From JBBSMX01 sp038232935 (GTDB lineage Bacteria; Bacteroidota; Rhodothermia; Rhodothermales; JANQRZ01), in NCBI GenBank assembly GCA_038232935.1, contig JBBSMX010000026.1:1-37941 (forward strand): DNA of 37,941 nucleotides. The letters are read 5' to 3'. The notes under the pieces were generated by a model that was not told the DNA's origin, made no database searches, and saw nothing but the letters and a program-made list of their open reading frames with translations. Positions 16,873-23,702 of this stretch are shown here, piece by piece. Position numbers and translations under genes: made by a program. The stretch's first letter is position 1. Each line of letters opens with the position of its first letter.

Positions 16873-17454
16873 ATGAACTCCGACCCTTTCGGCGATGCGC
16901 TGCCCGTGCTCGACACGCCGCGCCTCCGCCTCCGCCATCCCCGACCCACCGACGCCGACGCTGTGCTCGCGATCTTCGGCGACCCCGAAGCGATGCGCTA
17001 CTGGAGCCACGAGCCGCTGCACGATCTCGCCGCTGCGCGCGAGTATCTCGACGGCATCGACGAAGGGTTCACCGAGCGGACGTTGTTCCAGTGGGCCATC
17101 ACCGAGCGCGACGACGACCGGCTCATCGGCACCGTCACGCTGGGGGACTGGAGCCACCGGAATCGCCGCGTCGAAATCGGGTTCATGCTGAGTCCGTCGC
17201 ACCAGGGACGGGGGATCGCCGCCGGAGCCGTCCGCGCTGTGCTCGACTTCGCGTTTGGGCCGATGGATCTCCACCGCATCGAGGCCGACATCGACCCGCG
17301 CAATGCGGCGTCGGCGCGGCTGCTCGAACGGCTCGGGTTCGAGCGCGAGGGCGTGCTCCGCGACCGCTGGTTCACCTACGGCGAATGGAGTGACAGCATC
17401 CTCTACGGGCTCCTGCGGCGCGACTACGAAGGCGCGGCGACCGACGCGGGTTAA
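16873..17454 (+). CDS. GNAT acetyltransferase, RimJ/RimL type
   Basis: A 193-residue N-acetyltransferase. The N-terminal TPRLRLRHPRPTDADAV motif (about 14-30) and the acetyl-CoA loop SPSHQGRGIAAGAVRAVLDFAF (about 104-125) are typical. The C-terminal IDPRNAASARLLERLGFEREGVLRD...SILYGLLRRDY motif is that of the RimJ/RimL subgroup, whose members acetylate N-terminal amino groups of ribosomal proteins or small amines. The real target here is unknown. Start taken at ATG 16873, which immediately follows an in-frame GTG at 16870. Confidence 0.9.
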   Translation: MNSDPFGDALPVLDTPRLRLRHPRPTDADAVLAIFGDPEAMRYWSHEPLHDLAAAREYLDGIDEGFTERTLFQWAITERDDDRLIGTVTLGDWSHRNRRVEIGFMLSPSHQGRGIAAGAVRAVLDFAFGPMDLHRIEADIDPRNAASARLLERLGFEREGVLRDRWFTYGEWSDSILYGLLRRDYEGAATDAG

Positions 17455-17493
17455 CTTGTCCGCGCCTCTCCTGCGAATAGTGCCGTTATTGCA

Positions 17494-19077
17494 ATGAAAG
17501 CTACCCCACCCGCCGAACGCACCACCTCCAGCGGCCTCCCTGTCCAGCCCGTCTACGACCGCGATGACCTCCCGCCGGATCTGAGCGACCGCCTCGGCGA
17601 GCCGGGCGAGTACCCCTTCACGCGCGGCGTCTACCCCGAGATGTACCGGCAGCGACTCTGGACGATGCGCCAGTACGCCGGCTTCTCGACGGCCGAGGAG
17701 TCGAACACCCGCTATCACTACCTGCTCGCGCAGGGCGCGCGTGGGCTCAGCGTCGCCTTCGACCTCCCGACGCAGATCGGCTACGACTCCGACGACCCGA
17801 TGGCCGAGGGCGAGGTCGGCAAAGTCGGCGTCGCCATCGACTCGCTCGACGACATGGAGCGGCTCTTCGACGGCATCCCGCTCGCGAAGGTGACGACGAG
17901 TATGACGATCAACGCGACGGCGCCGATCCTGCTCGCGCTCTATATCGCCGTCGCGAAGGGGCAGGGGGCCGACCTCAACCGGCTCGGCGGGACGATTCAG
18001 AACGACATCCTGAAGGAGTACGCCGCGCGCGGCACGTACATCTTCCCGCCGCGCCCGTCGATGCGGTTCATCACCGACGTGTTCGCGTGGTGCGCGCGCG
18101 AGGTCCCGCGCTGGAATACGATCTCGATCTCGGGTTACCACATCCGCGAGGCCGGCAGCACGGCGGCGCAGGAGCTTGCGTTCACGCTCGCCAACGGCAT
18201 CGCCTACGTCGAGGCCGCGCTCGCAGCGGGGCTCGACGTGGACGTGTTTGGGCAGCGGCTCTCGTTCTTCTTCAACGCCCATAACAACTTCTTCGAGGAG
18301 GTCGCCAAGTTCCGCGCGGCGCGGCGGCTGTGGGCGCGGATCATGCGCGAGCGCTTCGGCGCGACCGATCCGAAGGCGATGATGTGCCGCTTCCACACGC
18401 AGACGGGCGGCTCGACGCTTGCGGCGCAGCAGCCGAAGAACAACATCGTCCGCGTCGCGCTGCAAGCGATGGCCGCCGTGCTCGGCGGGGCGCAGAGCCT
18501 CCACACCAACGGGTTCGACGAGGCCCTCTCGCTCCCGACCGAGGAGGCCGCCGGGCTCGCCCTCCGCACGCAGCAAGTCATCGCCCACGAGACGGGCGTC
18601 ACCGACACCGTCGACCCGCTCGCCGGCTCGTTCTTCGTAGAGCGGCTGACGGCGGACCTCGAACGCGAGGCCGAGCGATTGATCGAGAAAATCGACGAGA
18701 TGGGAGGGGCCGTCGCGGCCATCGAGCAATCGTTCTATCAGGACGAGATCGCGCAGTCGGCGTATGAGGCGCAGCTCGCGGTGGAGAGCGGCGAGCAGAT
18801 CATCGTCGGCGTCAACAAATATGAGGAGGGCGATGTGGAAGTGCCGGAACTGCTCCGCGTCGGCGACGAGATCCGCGACCAGCAATCCGAGCGCCTCGCC
18901 GCCCTCCGCGCCCGCCGCGACGCAGCCGCGTGGGCCGACGCGCTCGACCGGATCGAGCGGGCCGCGCGCGGCGATGAGAACCTGATGCCGCACGTCCTCC
19001 ACGCCGTCGAGCAGTACGCCACGGTCGGCGAAATCTCGCACCGGCTGCGCTCGGTGTGGGGCGAATACGGAGGCTGA
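17494..19077 (+). CDS. Methylmalonyl-CoA mutase catalytic subunit (no B12 domain)
   Basis: A 527-residue TIM-barrel subunit of an adenosylcobalamin-dependent acyl-CoA mutase. Diagnostic stretches are TMRQYAGFSTAEESN (about 52-66), GLSVAFDLPTQIGYDSD, TSMTINATAPI, SGYHIREAGSTAAQELAF and TGGSTLAAQQPKNNIVR. The Tyr in RQYAGF is the residue that favours methylmalonyl-CoA over isobutyryl-type substrates. The protein ends without the DxHxxG B12-binding domain, so it belongs to the split type and needs a small B12-binding partner encoded elsewhere. The enzyme links propionyl-CoA and succinyl-CoA. It starts 39 bases after the GNAT gene; MeaB or a small subunit is not seen. Confidence 0.92.
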   Translation: MKATPPAERTTSSGLPVQPVYDRDDLPPDLSDRLGEPGEYPFTRGVYPEMYRQRLWTMRQYAGFSTAEESNTRYHYLLAQGARGLSVAFDLPTQIGYDSDDPMAEGEVGKVGVAIDSLDDMERLFDGIPLAKVTTSMTINATAPILLALYIAVAKGQGADLNRLGGTIQNDILKEYAARGTYIFPPRPSMRFITDVFAWCAREVPRWNTISISGYHIREAGSTAAQELAFTLANGIAYVEAALAAGLDVDVFGQRLSFFFNAHNNFFEEVAKFRAARRLWARIMRERFGATDPKAMMCRFHTQTGGSTLAAQQPKNNIVRVALQAMAAVLGGAQSLHTNGFDEALSLPTEEAAGLALRTQQVIAHETGVTDTVDPLAGSFFVERLTADLEREAERLIEKIDEMGGAVAAIEQSFYQDEIAQSAYEAQLAVESGEQIIVGVNKYEEGDVEVPELLRVGDEIRDQQSERLAALRARRDAAAWADALDRIERAARGDENLMPHVLHAVEQYATVGEISHRLRSVWGEYGG

Positions 19078-19207
19078 GCGCTGCCGGTCGGGGTGTCTGT
19101 GAAGAGAGGGCGGCGGTTCGGCGAAGTCGTTGTGAGCCTGACACCCACGGCGTCACGGGGCGTACCACGGACGGACCTCACCCTCTGCTGCCATACCCTC
19201 TGCTGCC

Positions 19208-19675
19208 ATGCTGCCCGCCTTCCCCGAACGGTTCGACCTTCTCGACGAGCGCATCGCCCGATTCATGGCGAAATACGGTGTCCCTGCCCTGCGCTGGGCG
19301 GTTGGGATCGTGTTCATCTGGTTCGGTGCGCTAAAGCTCTTTCCGGGGATGAGCCCGGCTGAGGAACTCGTCAAGCACACGGTCTATTTCTTCGATCCGG
19401 CGTGGTTCTTTCCGCTGCTCGGCGTGTGGGAAGTGCTGATCGGCGTGTGCCTGCTGATTCGCCCGCTGATCCGCGTCGCCATCTTTCTGCTGTTCCTCCA
19501 GATGCCGGGTACGTTCCTGCCGCTCGTGCTGCTGCCCGACGTGTGCTTCACGAGCTTCCCGTTCGGGCTGACGCTGGAGGGGCAGTACATCGTCAAAAAC
19601 CTCGTCATCATCTCGGCGGCACTCGTCGTCGGCGGGACGGTGCGGGAGACGCCGGAGGTTCAGCGCAAGCTTTGA
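19208..19675 (+). CDS. DoxX/YkgB-like membrane protein
   Basis: A 155-residue protein with four predicted membrane helices, at about residues 25-45, 65-85, 90-110 and 130-147. The first holds the RWAVGIVFIWFGALKLFPG motif typical of DoxX-like proteins, followed by a GVWEVLIGVCLLI second helix. A GQYIVKNLVIISAALVV last helix, carrying the family's K-N-L pattern, closes the fold. DoxX-like proteins are found in oxidative-stress and quinone contexts, but the reaction is unknown. It lies 130 bases behind the mutase gene. Confidence 0.82.
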   Translation: MLPAFPERFDLLDERIARFMAKYGVPALRWAVGIVFIWFGALKLFPGMSPAEELVKHTVYFFDPAWFFPLLGVWEVLIGVCLLIRPLIRVAIFLLFLQMPGTFLPLVLLPDVCFTSFPFGLTLEGQYIVKNLVIISAALVVGGTVRETPEVQRKL

Positions 19676-19683
19676 CCGGCGCT

Positions 19684-19738
19684 GGTGAGGTCGCAGCAGT
19701 TCAGCGCGGCTTGGTGCCTGCACTCCCTCGACCTCACC
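19684..19738. terminator. Possible bidirectional terminator between convergent genes
   Basis: GGTGAGGTCG (19684-19693) and CGACCTCACC (19729-19738) form a perfect 10-bp stem around a 35-base loop that has an inner GCAG/CTGC pairing. It sits between the convergent DoxX gene and the secreted-protein gene and overlaps the latter's last codons. There is no T-run, so termination is only inferred from position. Confidence 0.35.
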
Positions 19739-21362
19739 GCGCCACCGTCACGCGCTCGCTGAGCCGCTGCCCACCGGCCTCTCCACGCACGAGGTACACC
19801 CCCGCCGGAAGCCCCGCACCGTCGAGGCGGAACCGGTGCGTGCCTGCTTCCCGGTGCCCCTCGGCAAGCACAGCTACCCGACGCCCAAGCACGTCGTAGA
19901 CCACGACACGGACCTCTGATGTCGCGTCAAGCGTGAGCGCCACCGTCGCTTCTCGGGAGAACGGATTCGGGTACACCGAGAGTGACGACGACAGCACCTC
20001 GGCCGACTCTTCTTCGCTCACCGTCCCCTCCGTCACCTCCAGCGTCAACGGGACCTCTACCGCTTCTCCCGTTTCGGCGGTGAACGCTTGGAGCGTGGCG
20101 GTATACGTCCCCACTGCCCGCGCGCCCGGCCGGAACGTCAGCGCGATCTCGCGGCTCTCGCCCGGCGCGAGCGTCCCGTCCCACGCAGCTTCCGGCCCGG
20201 CCTCCGAGTCCACTACGAGCCACGACGGCGGCAGCGGGTGCGGGCGGACCCCGACGATGCCCTCGCGCTCGAAGCTCGTGAACGTCATGTACATCACGCC
20301 GTTGGGGTCGATCCGGCTGCGCAGCGGGTTTGCCTTCGGGCCAGAACCTCCGTCCTCGAAGAGCACGGCCGGCACCGGGGTCTCCAGCGCCTCACCCTCT
20401 GAGTTCCCCCAGCGGTCCACCACCACGATGCGGTCGAAGCCGGGCGCGTCGAAGGAGGGGTAGACGGCGAACTCGACGCGTACCCCCTCCGGTCTGCCCT
20501 TCGCTCCGCCGTGGACATCGGGGACGCCGTGGGCGGCAGGGAGGGGGTAGGGCTCGGGGCGGAGGGGATACCCCTCGGCGAGAGTGCCAGTGCGGTCCAC
20601 GGCCCAGAGTTCACGAGTGCCGGGGTCGTCCATGTCACTGATGCCGAGGAAGTAGAAGAGTTCTGTGGCCGACTCGTAGCTCAGCCCACCCGAGCCAAAG
20701 TCTCGGAGGGGGGTATCCGGCGGGACGATCTCGATGCGGCGGCCGGTTTCTTCCCCGTCGAGGTCTCCTTCGAGGAAGAGGACCCGGCGCGTCACGATCT
20801 CGTTGCCCACGGCGGTGTTCTCGATGTTCACCCACCACAAGGTGCCGCTCTCAGTGTCGTAGGTAATGCCAGTGGTAGCGGAGAACGGCGTAAGCTCCGC
20901 TATGTGGGGGTGCTCGAAGAATCGGACAAGCGTGAGATCGGGCGTAAACTCGAACGTTCGGTGCAGCCCGCTCCCCTCGGCTGTGAAAAGGCGACCATCC
21001 GGCGTCGTAGTGATCCCATAGGGGTCCCACGCTGCACCGAAATCCTCGTCGTCGTAGCGGTAGAGCACCTCGCCGTACGGCCCGCAAGGCTCATTACCAC
21101 CGGCCACACGCGCCATCCCTTCCACTCGCTGCAATGGGCGGTCAAAGGAGACGCAGAACGTGAGTGCTTCGCTCCCGGTGTTTGTCAGCGTCGCCGTCAG
21201 CGTCTCGGTCTCGTCCTGCGGCACCGTCGCACTCAGGCTCTGCGGCGCAGCCGAGAGTTGAGCACGGGCAGGCGTACCCATCAAAACAGCGCTCCCCGCA
21301 AGCCCGACCACGAGGGCCAGACCCGCAAGGAGCGCTTGCATCGTCGAACGAAGTCTCGGCAT
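19734..21362 (-). CDS. Secreted protein with type-IX-like C-terminal sorting domain
   Basis: A 542-residue exported protein. ATG at 21362 gives a signal peptide (MPRLRSTMQALLAGLALVVG and an ARA site). Next come a short beta-sandwich-like segment, a region with propeller-like strands (YGITTTPDGRLFTAEG, GITYDTESGTLWWVN), and an immunoglobulin-like segment (GESREIALTFRPGARAVGTYTATLQ). The C-terminal 85 residues hold the sorting domain: LSVYPNPFSREATVAL, VYDVLGRRVAVL, GTHRFRLDGAGLPAGVYLVR. This domain sends proteins across the outer membrane by the type IX system in Bacteroidota. The function of the mature body is unknown. Confidence 0.88.
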   Translation of the reverse strand: MPRLRSTMQALLAGLALVVGLAGSAVLMGTPARAQLSAAPQSLSATVPQDETETLTATLTNTGSEALTFCVSFDRPLQRVEGMARVAGGNEPCGPYGEVLYRYDDEDFGAAWDPYGITTTPDGRLFTAEGSGLHRTFEFTPDLTLVRFFEHPHIAELTPFSATTGITYDTESGTLWWVNIENTAVGNEIVTRRVLFLEGDLDGEETGRRIEIVPPDTPLRDFGSGGLSYESATELFYFLGISDMDDPGTRELWAVDRTGTLAEGYPLRPEPYPLPAAHGVPDVHGGAKGRPEGVRVEFAVYPSFDAPGFDRIVVVDRWGNSEGEALETPVPAVLFEDGGSGPKANPLRSRIDPNGVMYMTFTSFEREGIVGVRPHPLPPSWLVVDSEAGPEAAWDGTLAPGESREIALTFRPGARAVGTYTATLQAFTAETGEAVEVPLTLEVTEGTVSEEESAEVLSSSLSVYPNPFSREATVALTLDATSEVRVVVYDVLGRRVAVLAEGHREAGTHRFRLDGAGLPAGVYLVRGEAGGQRLSERVTVAR

Positions 21363-21471
21363 GAGGCTCACACGTGCTAGCGTACGAGCGAGATCCGCTC
21401 GGTGACGCGGCTCGGCCTTTCCTTCGAGCCGCGGGGGTGAGCAAAAAGGAGGCCGTCGCACCTTCGCTCCG

Positions 21472-22014
21472 CTACCTCTCCGCCTGCGTGTCCTGCCAGC
21501 GCTCGACGAGTCCGAAGGCGGCGATGCCGAAGGCGACGGAAACGTTGAGCGAGTGCTTGGCCCCGTACTGCGGGATTTCGAGTGCGAGGTCGCACTGGTC
21601 CAGCAACGCCTGCTGCACGCCTGCGACTTCGTTGCCGAGCACGAGTGCGAGGGGGAACTGCGCCGCCGTGACAGCGCCGATGCGCATGGGCGTGTCCGTC
21701 TGTTCGAGGGCGGCGAGCGTCACGCCCTCCGCGCGCAGTCGGGCGAGCAGCGGGTGCGGGTCGGGGTGGTGGGACCACGGGACGGTGTGCTCGGCACCGA
21801 GGGCGGTTTTGGCGACGCTGCGGTGCTCGGGCGTCGGCGTGTAGCCGGTGATGTACATGTGGCGGATGCGCGCGGCGTCGGCGGTGCGGAAGATGGAGCC
21901 GACGTTGTACGCCGAGCGGATGTTGTCGAGCACGACGTCGACGGGGTGGCGCGGGAGCGACTGGAGAGCGTCGGGCGAGGGACGGGCGATTTCAGCCGAG
22001 GAGAGCTTTCGCAC
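21472..22014 (-). CDS. SpoU/TrmH-family RNA 2'-O-methyltransferase
   Basis: A 180-residue SPOUT-fold methylase. The three family motifs are present: DNIRSAYNVGSIFRTADAA (about 31-49), LALVLGNEVAGV (about 124-135) and IPQYGAKHSLNVSVAFGIAAF (about 146-166). It transfers a methyl group from S-adenosylmethionine to a ribose 2'-OH in tRNA or rRNA; the exact nucleotide cannot be told. GTG at 22014 (VRKLSSAEI) is chosen because relatives begin MRKLS. The longer frame would overlap the start of the divergent lipoprotein gene. Confidence 0.9.
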   Translation of the reverse strand: MRKLSSAEIARPSPDALQSLPRHPVDVVLDNIRSAYNVGSIFRTADAARIRHMYITGYTPTPEHRSVAKTALGAEHTVPWSHHPDPHPLLARLRAEGVTLAALEQTDTPMRIGAVTAAQFPLALVLGNEVAGVQQALLDQCDLALEIPQYGAKHSLNVSVAFGIAAFGLVERWQDTQAER

Positions 22015-22106
22015 GGGCGAGGCGAGACGGATGAGCGGAAGAAGGCGGCGGAATGATACCTTACCGTTCCTTCTCGCGTCTCCTCTCCCCACCATCCCAT
22101 CGAACG

Positions 22107-22700
22107 ATGCCTCTTCCCACACGCCTAGCCACCCTGTCCCTCGCGCTCTGCCTGCCGCTCGTGCTCGGTAGCTGCACCGCGCTGCAAGAGCTCGCCAACC
22201 TCCGTAACGTCGACGTCGCCATCGACCGCGTCACGGATGCAAATCTCGCCGGGGTCAACGTCCAGCAGATTCGGTCGTACGATGACCTGAACGGGGGACA
22301 GGTGGCCCGCCTCGTTGCGGCGCTCGCCACGGGAAAGGCGCCGCTCTCGTTCACCCTTCACGTCGGCGCAGAGAACCCGGCGGAGAACGCTGCCAACGCC
22401 CGCCTCGTCCAACTCGACTGGACATTGCTGCTCGATAACACGGAGACGATCAGCGGAGTTTTCAACGACGACCGCGTGATCGCACCGGGCGCGACCGTGG
22501 ACATTCCGCTGACGATGGAACTGGACCTCGTGCAGTTCTTCGGCCGGAACGTACAGGACATCGTCGAACTCGCGGCGGCCGTATCCGGGCAGGGATCGAA
22601 AGAGATCGCGCTCCGCGCCCGCCCGACCGTCACGACGCCCATCGGCCCGATCGCCTACCCGTCGGAGATCACGATCGTGCGGCGGCGCGTCGGCAACTAG
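22107..22700 (+). CDS. LEA14-like (WHy-domain) lipoprotein
   Basis: A 197-residue lipoprotein. The lipobox is LGSC (Cys23) after a type-II signal. A beta-sandwich of the LEA type 2/WHy kind follows, visible as FTLHVGAENPAENAANARLVQLDWTLLLDN (about 89-118) and the strand pair after IAPGATVDIPLTMELDL. LEA14-like domains are linked to desiccation and envelope stress, but the bacterial role is poorly known. It starts 92 bases from the divergent SpoU gene, and their promoters must share that gap. Confidence 0.75.
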   Translation: MPLPTRLATLSLALCLPLVLGSCTALQELANLRNVDVAIDRVTDANLAGVNVQQIRSYDDLNGGQVARLVAALATGKAPLSFTLHVGAENPAENAANARLVQLDWTLLLDNTETISGVFNDDRVIAPGATVDIPLTMELDLVQFFGRNVQDIVELAAAVSGQGSKEIALRARPTVTTPIGPIAYPSEITIVRRRVGN

Positions 22701-22766
22701 CCGGAGACTGGCCTGAATTGTAACGGAGGGGCAGACGTCGGGCCGGAGTGAACATGGCGTTAATGC

Positions 22767-22798
22767 TTGAATCGGGCCGGGGTAGACGTGTACCTTAG
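22767..22798 (+). promoter_or_regulatory. Candidate promoter for cmk-rpsA
   Basis: TTGA (22767-22770) and TACCTTAG (22791-22798) lie 20 bases apart in the 140-bp gap before cmk. They approximate the Bacteroidota TTG / TAnnTTTG pair, with the second element 42 bases before the GTG start. The match is partial. Confidence 0.3.
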
Positions 22799-22840
22799 TG
22801 GTTCTCTGCCTACCTCACTCTCCCCCCGTTTTCTCCCCGC

Positions 22841-23581
22841 GTGATCGTAGCCATCGACGGCCCGGCCGGCTCGGGAAAGAGCACCACCGCCAAGCGCGTC
22901 GCCGACGCGATGGGATGGCTGTATCTCGACACCGGGGCCATGTACCGCACGGTCGCCCTCGCGTTCCTCGACCACGGTACGCCCTTCACGGCCGTGGATG
23001 CCGATGAACTGCTCGGCGGGCTCGCGTTGGACCTGAAGATGGGGAAGGAGGGGCTTGTGGCGTACCTCGATGGCGAGGATGTGACGGCGCGCATCCGCAC
23101 GCCCGAAGCCAGCGAAGCCGCCAGCCACGTGAGCACCATCCCGGCCGTCCGCGCCCGCCTCGTCAAGGAGCAGCGGCGGATCGCGAGTGAGCAGACGGCG
23201 CAGGGCGGCGGCGTCGTGATGGAGGGCCGGGACATCGGCACCGTCGTGTTCCCCGACGCCGAGGTCAAGGTGTATATGGTCGCCAACCCGGACGAGCGTG
23301 CGCAGCGCCGCCACCGCGAGCTCGTCGCGAGCGGCACCGACCTGTCGCTCGACGCCGTCTCCGACGAAATCGCCGAACGCGACGCCCGCGACGCGAATCG
23401 CGACGTCTCTCCGCTCCGCCAGGCCGAAGACGCCGTCACCCTCGACACGACAGGCCTCAGCATTGACGAGCAGGTGCAGCGGGTCGTCGCTCTCATCCGA
23501 GAACGGAGTGCGGGTTCGCTCGTACAAGCAGGTCCGGTCGGCGTGGAGCCGGCAAGACGAACAAACTCATCAACTTCATAA
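22841..23581 (+). CDS. cmk: Cytidylate kinase
   Basis: A 246-residue (d)CMP kinase that makes (d)CDP from (d)CMP with ATP. The P-loop is DGPAGSGKSTTAK (about 5-17), followed by DTGAMYRTVAL, the CMP-binding region with EGRDIGTVVFPDAEVKVY (about 128-145) and the RDANRDVSPL lid. The start is GTG at 22841. The last 25 residues (after IRERS) are proline/threonine-rich and not family-like, so the native end may have been displaced by a small indel. It sits before rpsA, an order conserved across many bacteria. Confidence 0.95.
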   Translation: MIVAIDGPAGSGKSTTAKRVADAMGWLYLDTGAMYRTVALAFLDHGTPFTAVDADELLGGLALDLKMGKEGLVAYLDGEDVTARIRTPEASEAASHVSTIPAVRARLVKEQRRIASEQTAQGGGVVMEGRDIGTVVFPDAEVKVYMVANPDERAQRRHRELVASGTDLSLDAVSDEIAERDARDANRDVSPLRQAEDAVTLDTTGLSIDEQVQRVVALIRERSAGSLVQAGPVGVEPARRTNSSTS

Positions 23582-23611
23582 CGAAGCCCGCGAGGCCGCG
23601 CGCGCGAGACG

Positions 23612-23684
23612 CCGGCCCCGTGGGATACCCTCACAAAACCCACCCGAGCGGCCGCCTCTCGACCCGTATCCCACGGCGCGGCCG
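23612..23684 (+). promoter_or_regulatory. Structured 5' leader of rpsA
   Basis: CCGTGGGATAC (23618-23628) pairs perfectly with GTATCCCACGG (23666-23676). An outer CGGCC/GGCCG pairing (about 23613-23617 and 23679-23683) extends the stem, and a 37-base loop is enclosed. It lies in the 121-bp gap between cmk and rpsA, about 20 bases before the ATG. Ribosomal protein S1 is known to repress its own mRNA in E. coli, so an autoregulatory element is plausible; no known motif is matched. Confidence 0.45.
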
Positions 23685-23702
23685 TGACCTTAACCCAATC
23701 AC

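Noticed and set aside
16759..19041. 760-codon minus-strand frame opposite the GNAT and mutase genes
   Set aside because: Antisense shadow; mutase and acetyltransferase motifs are on the plus strand.
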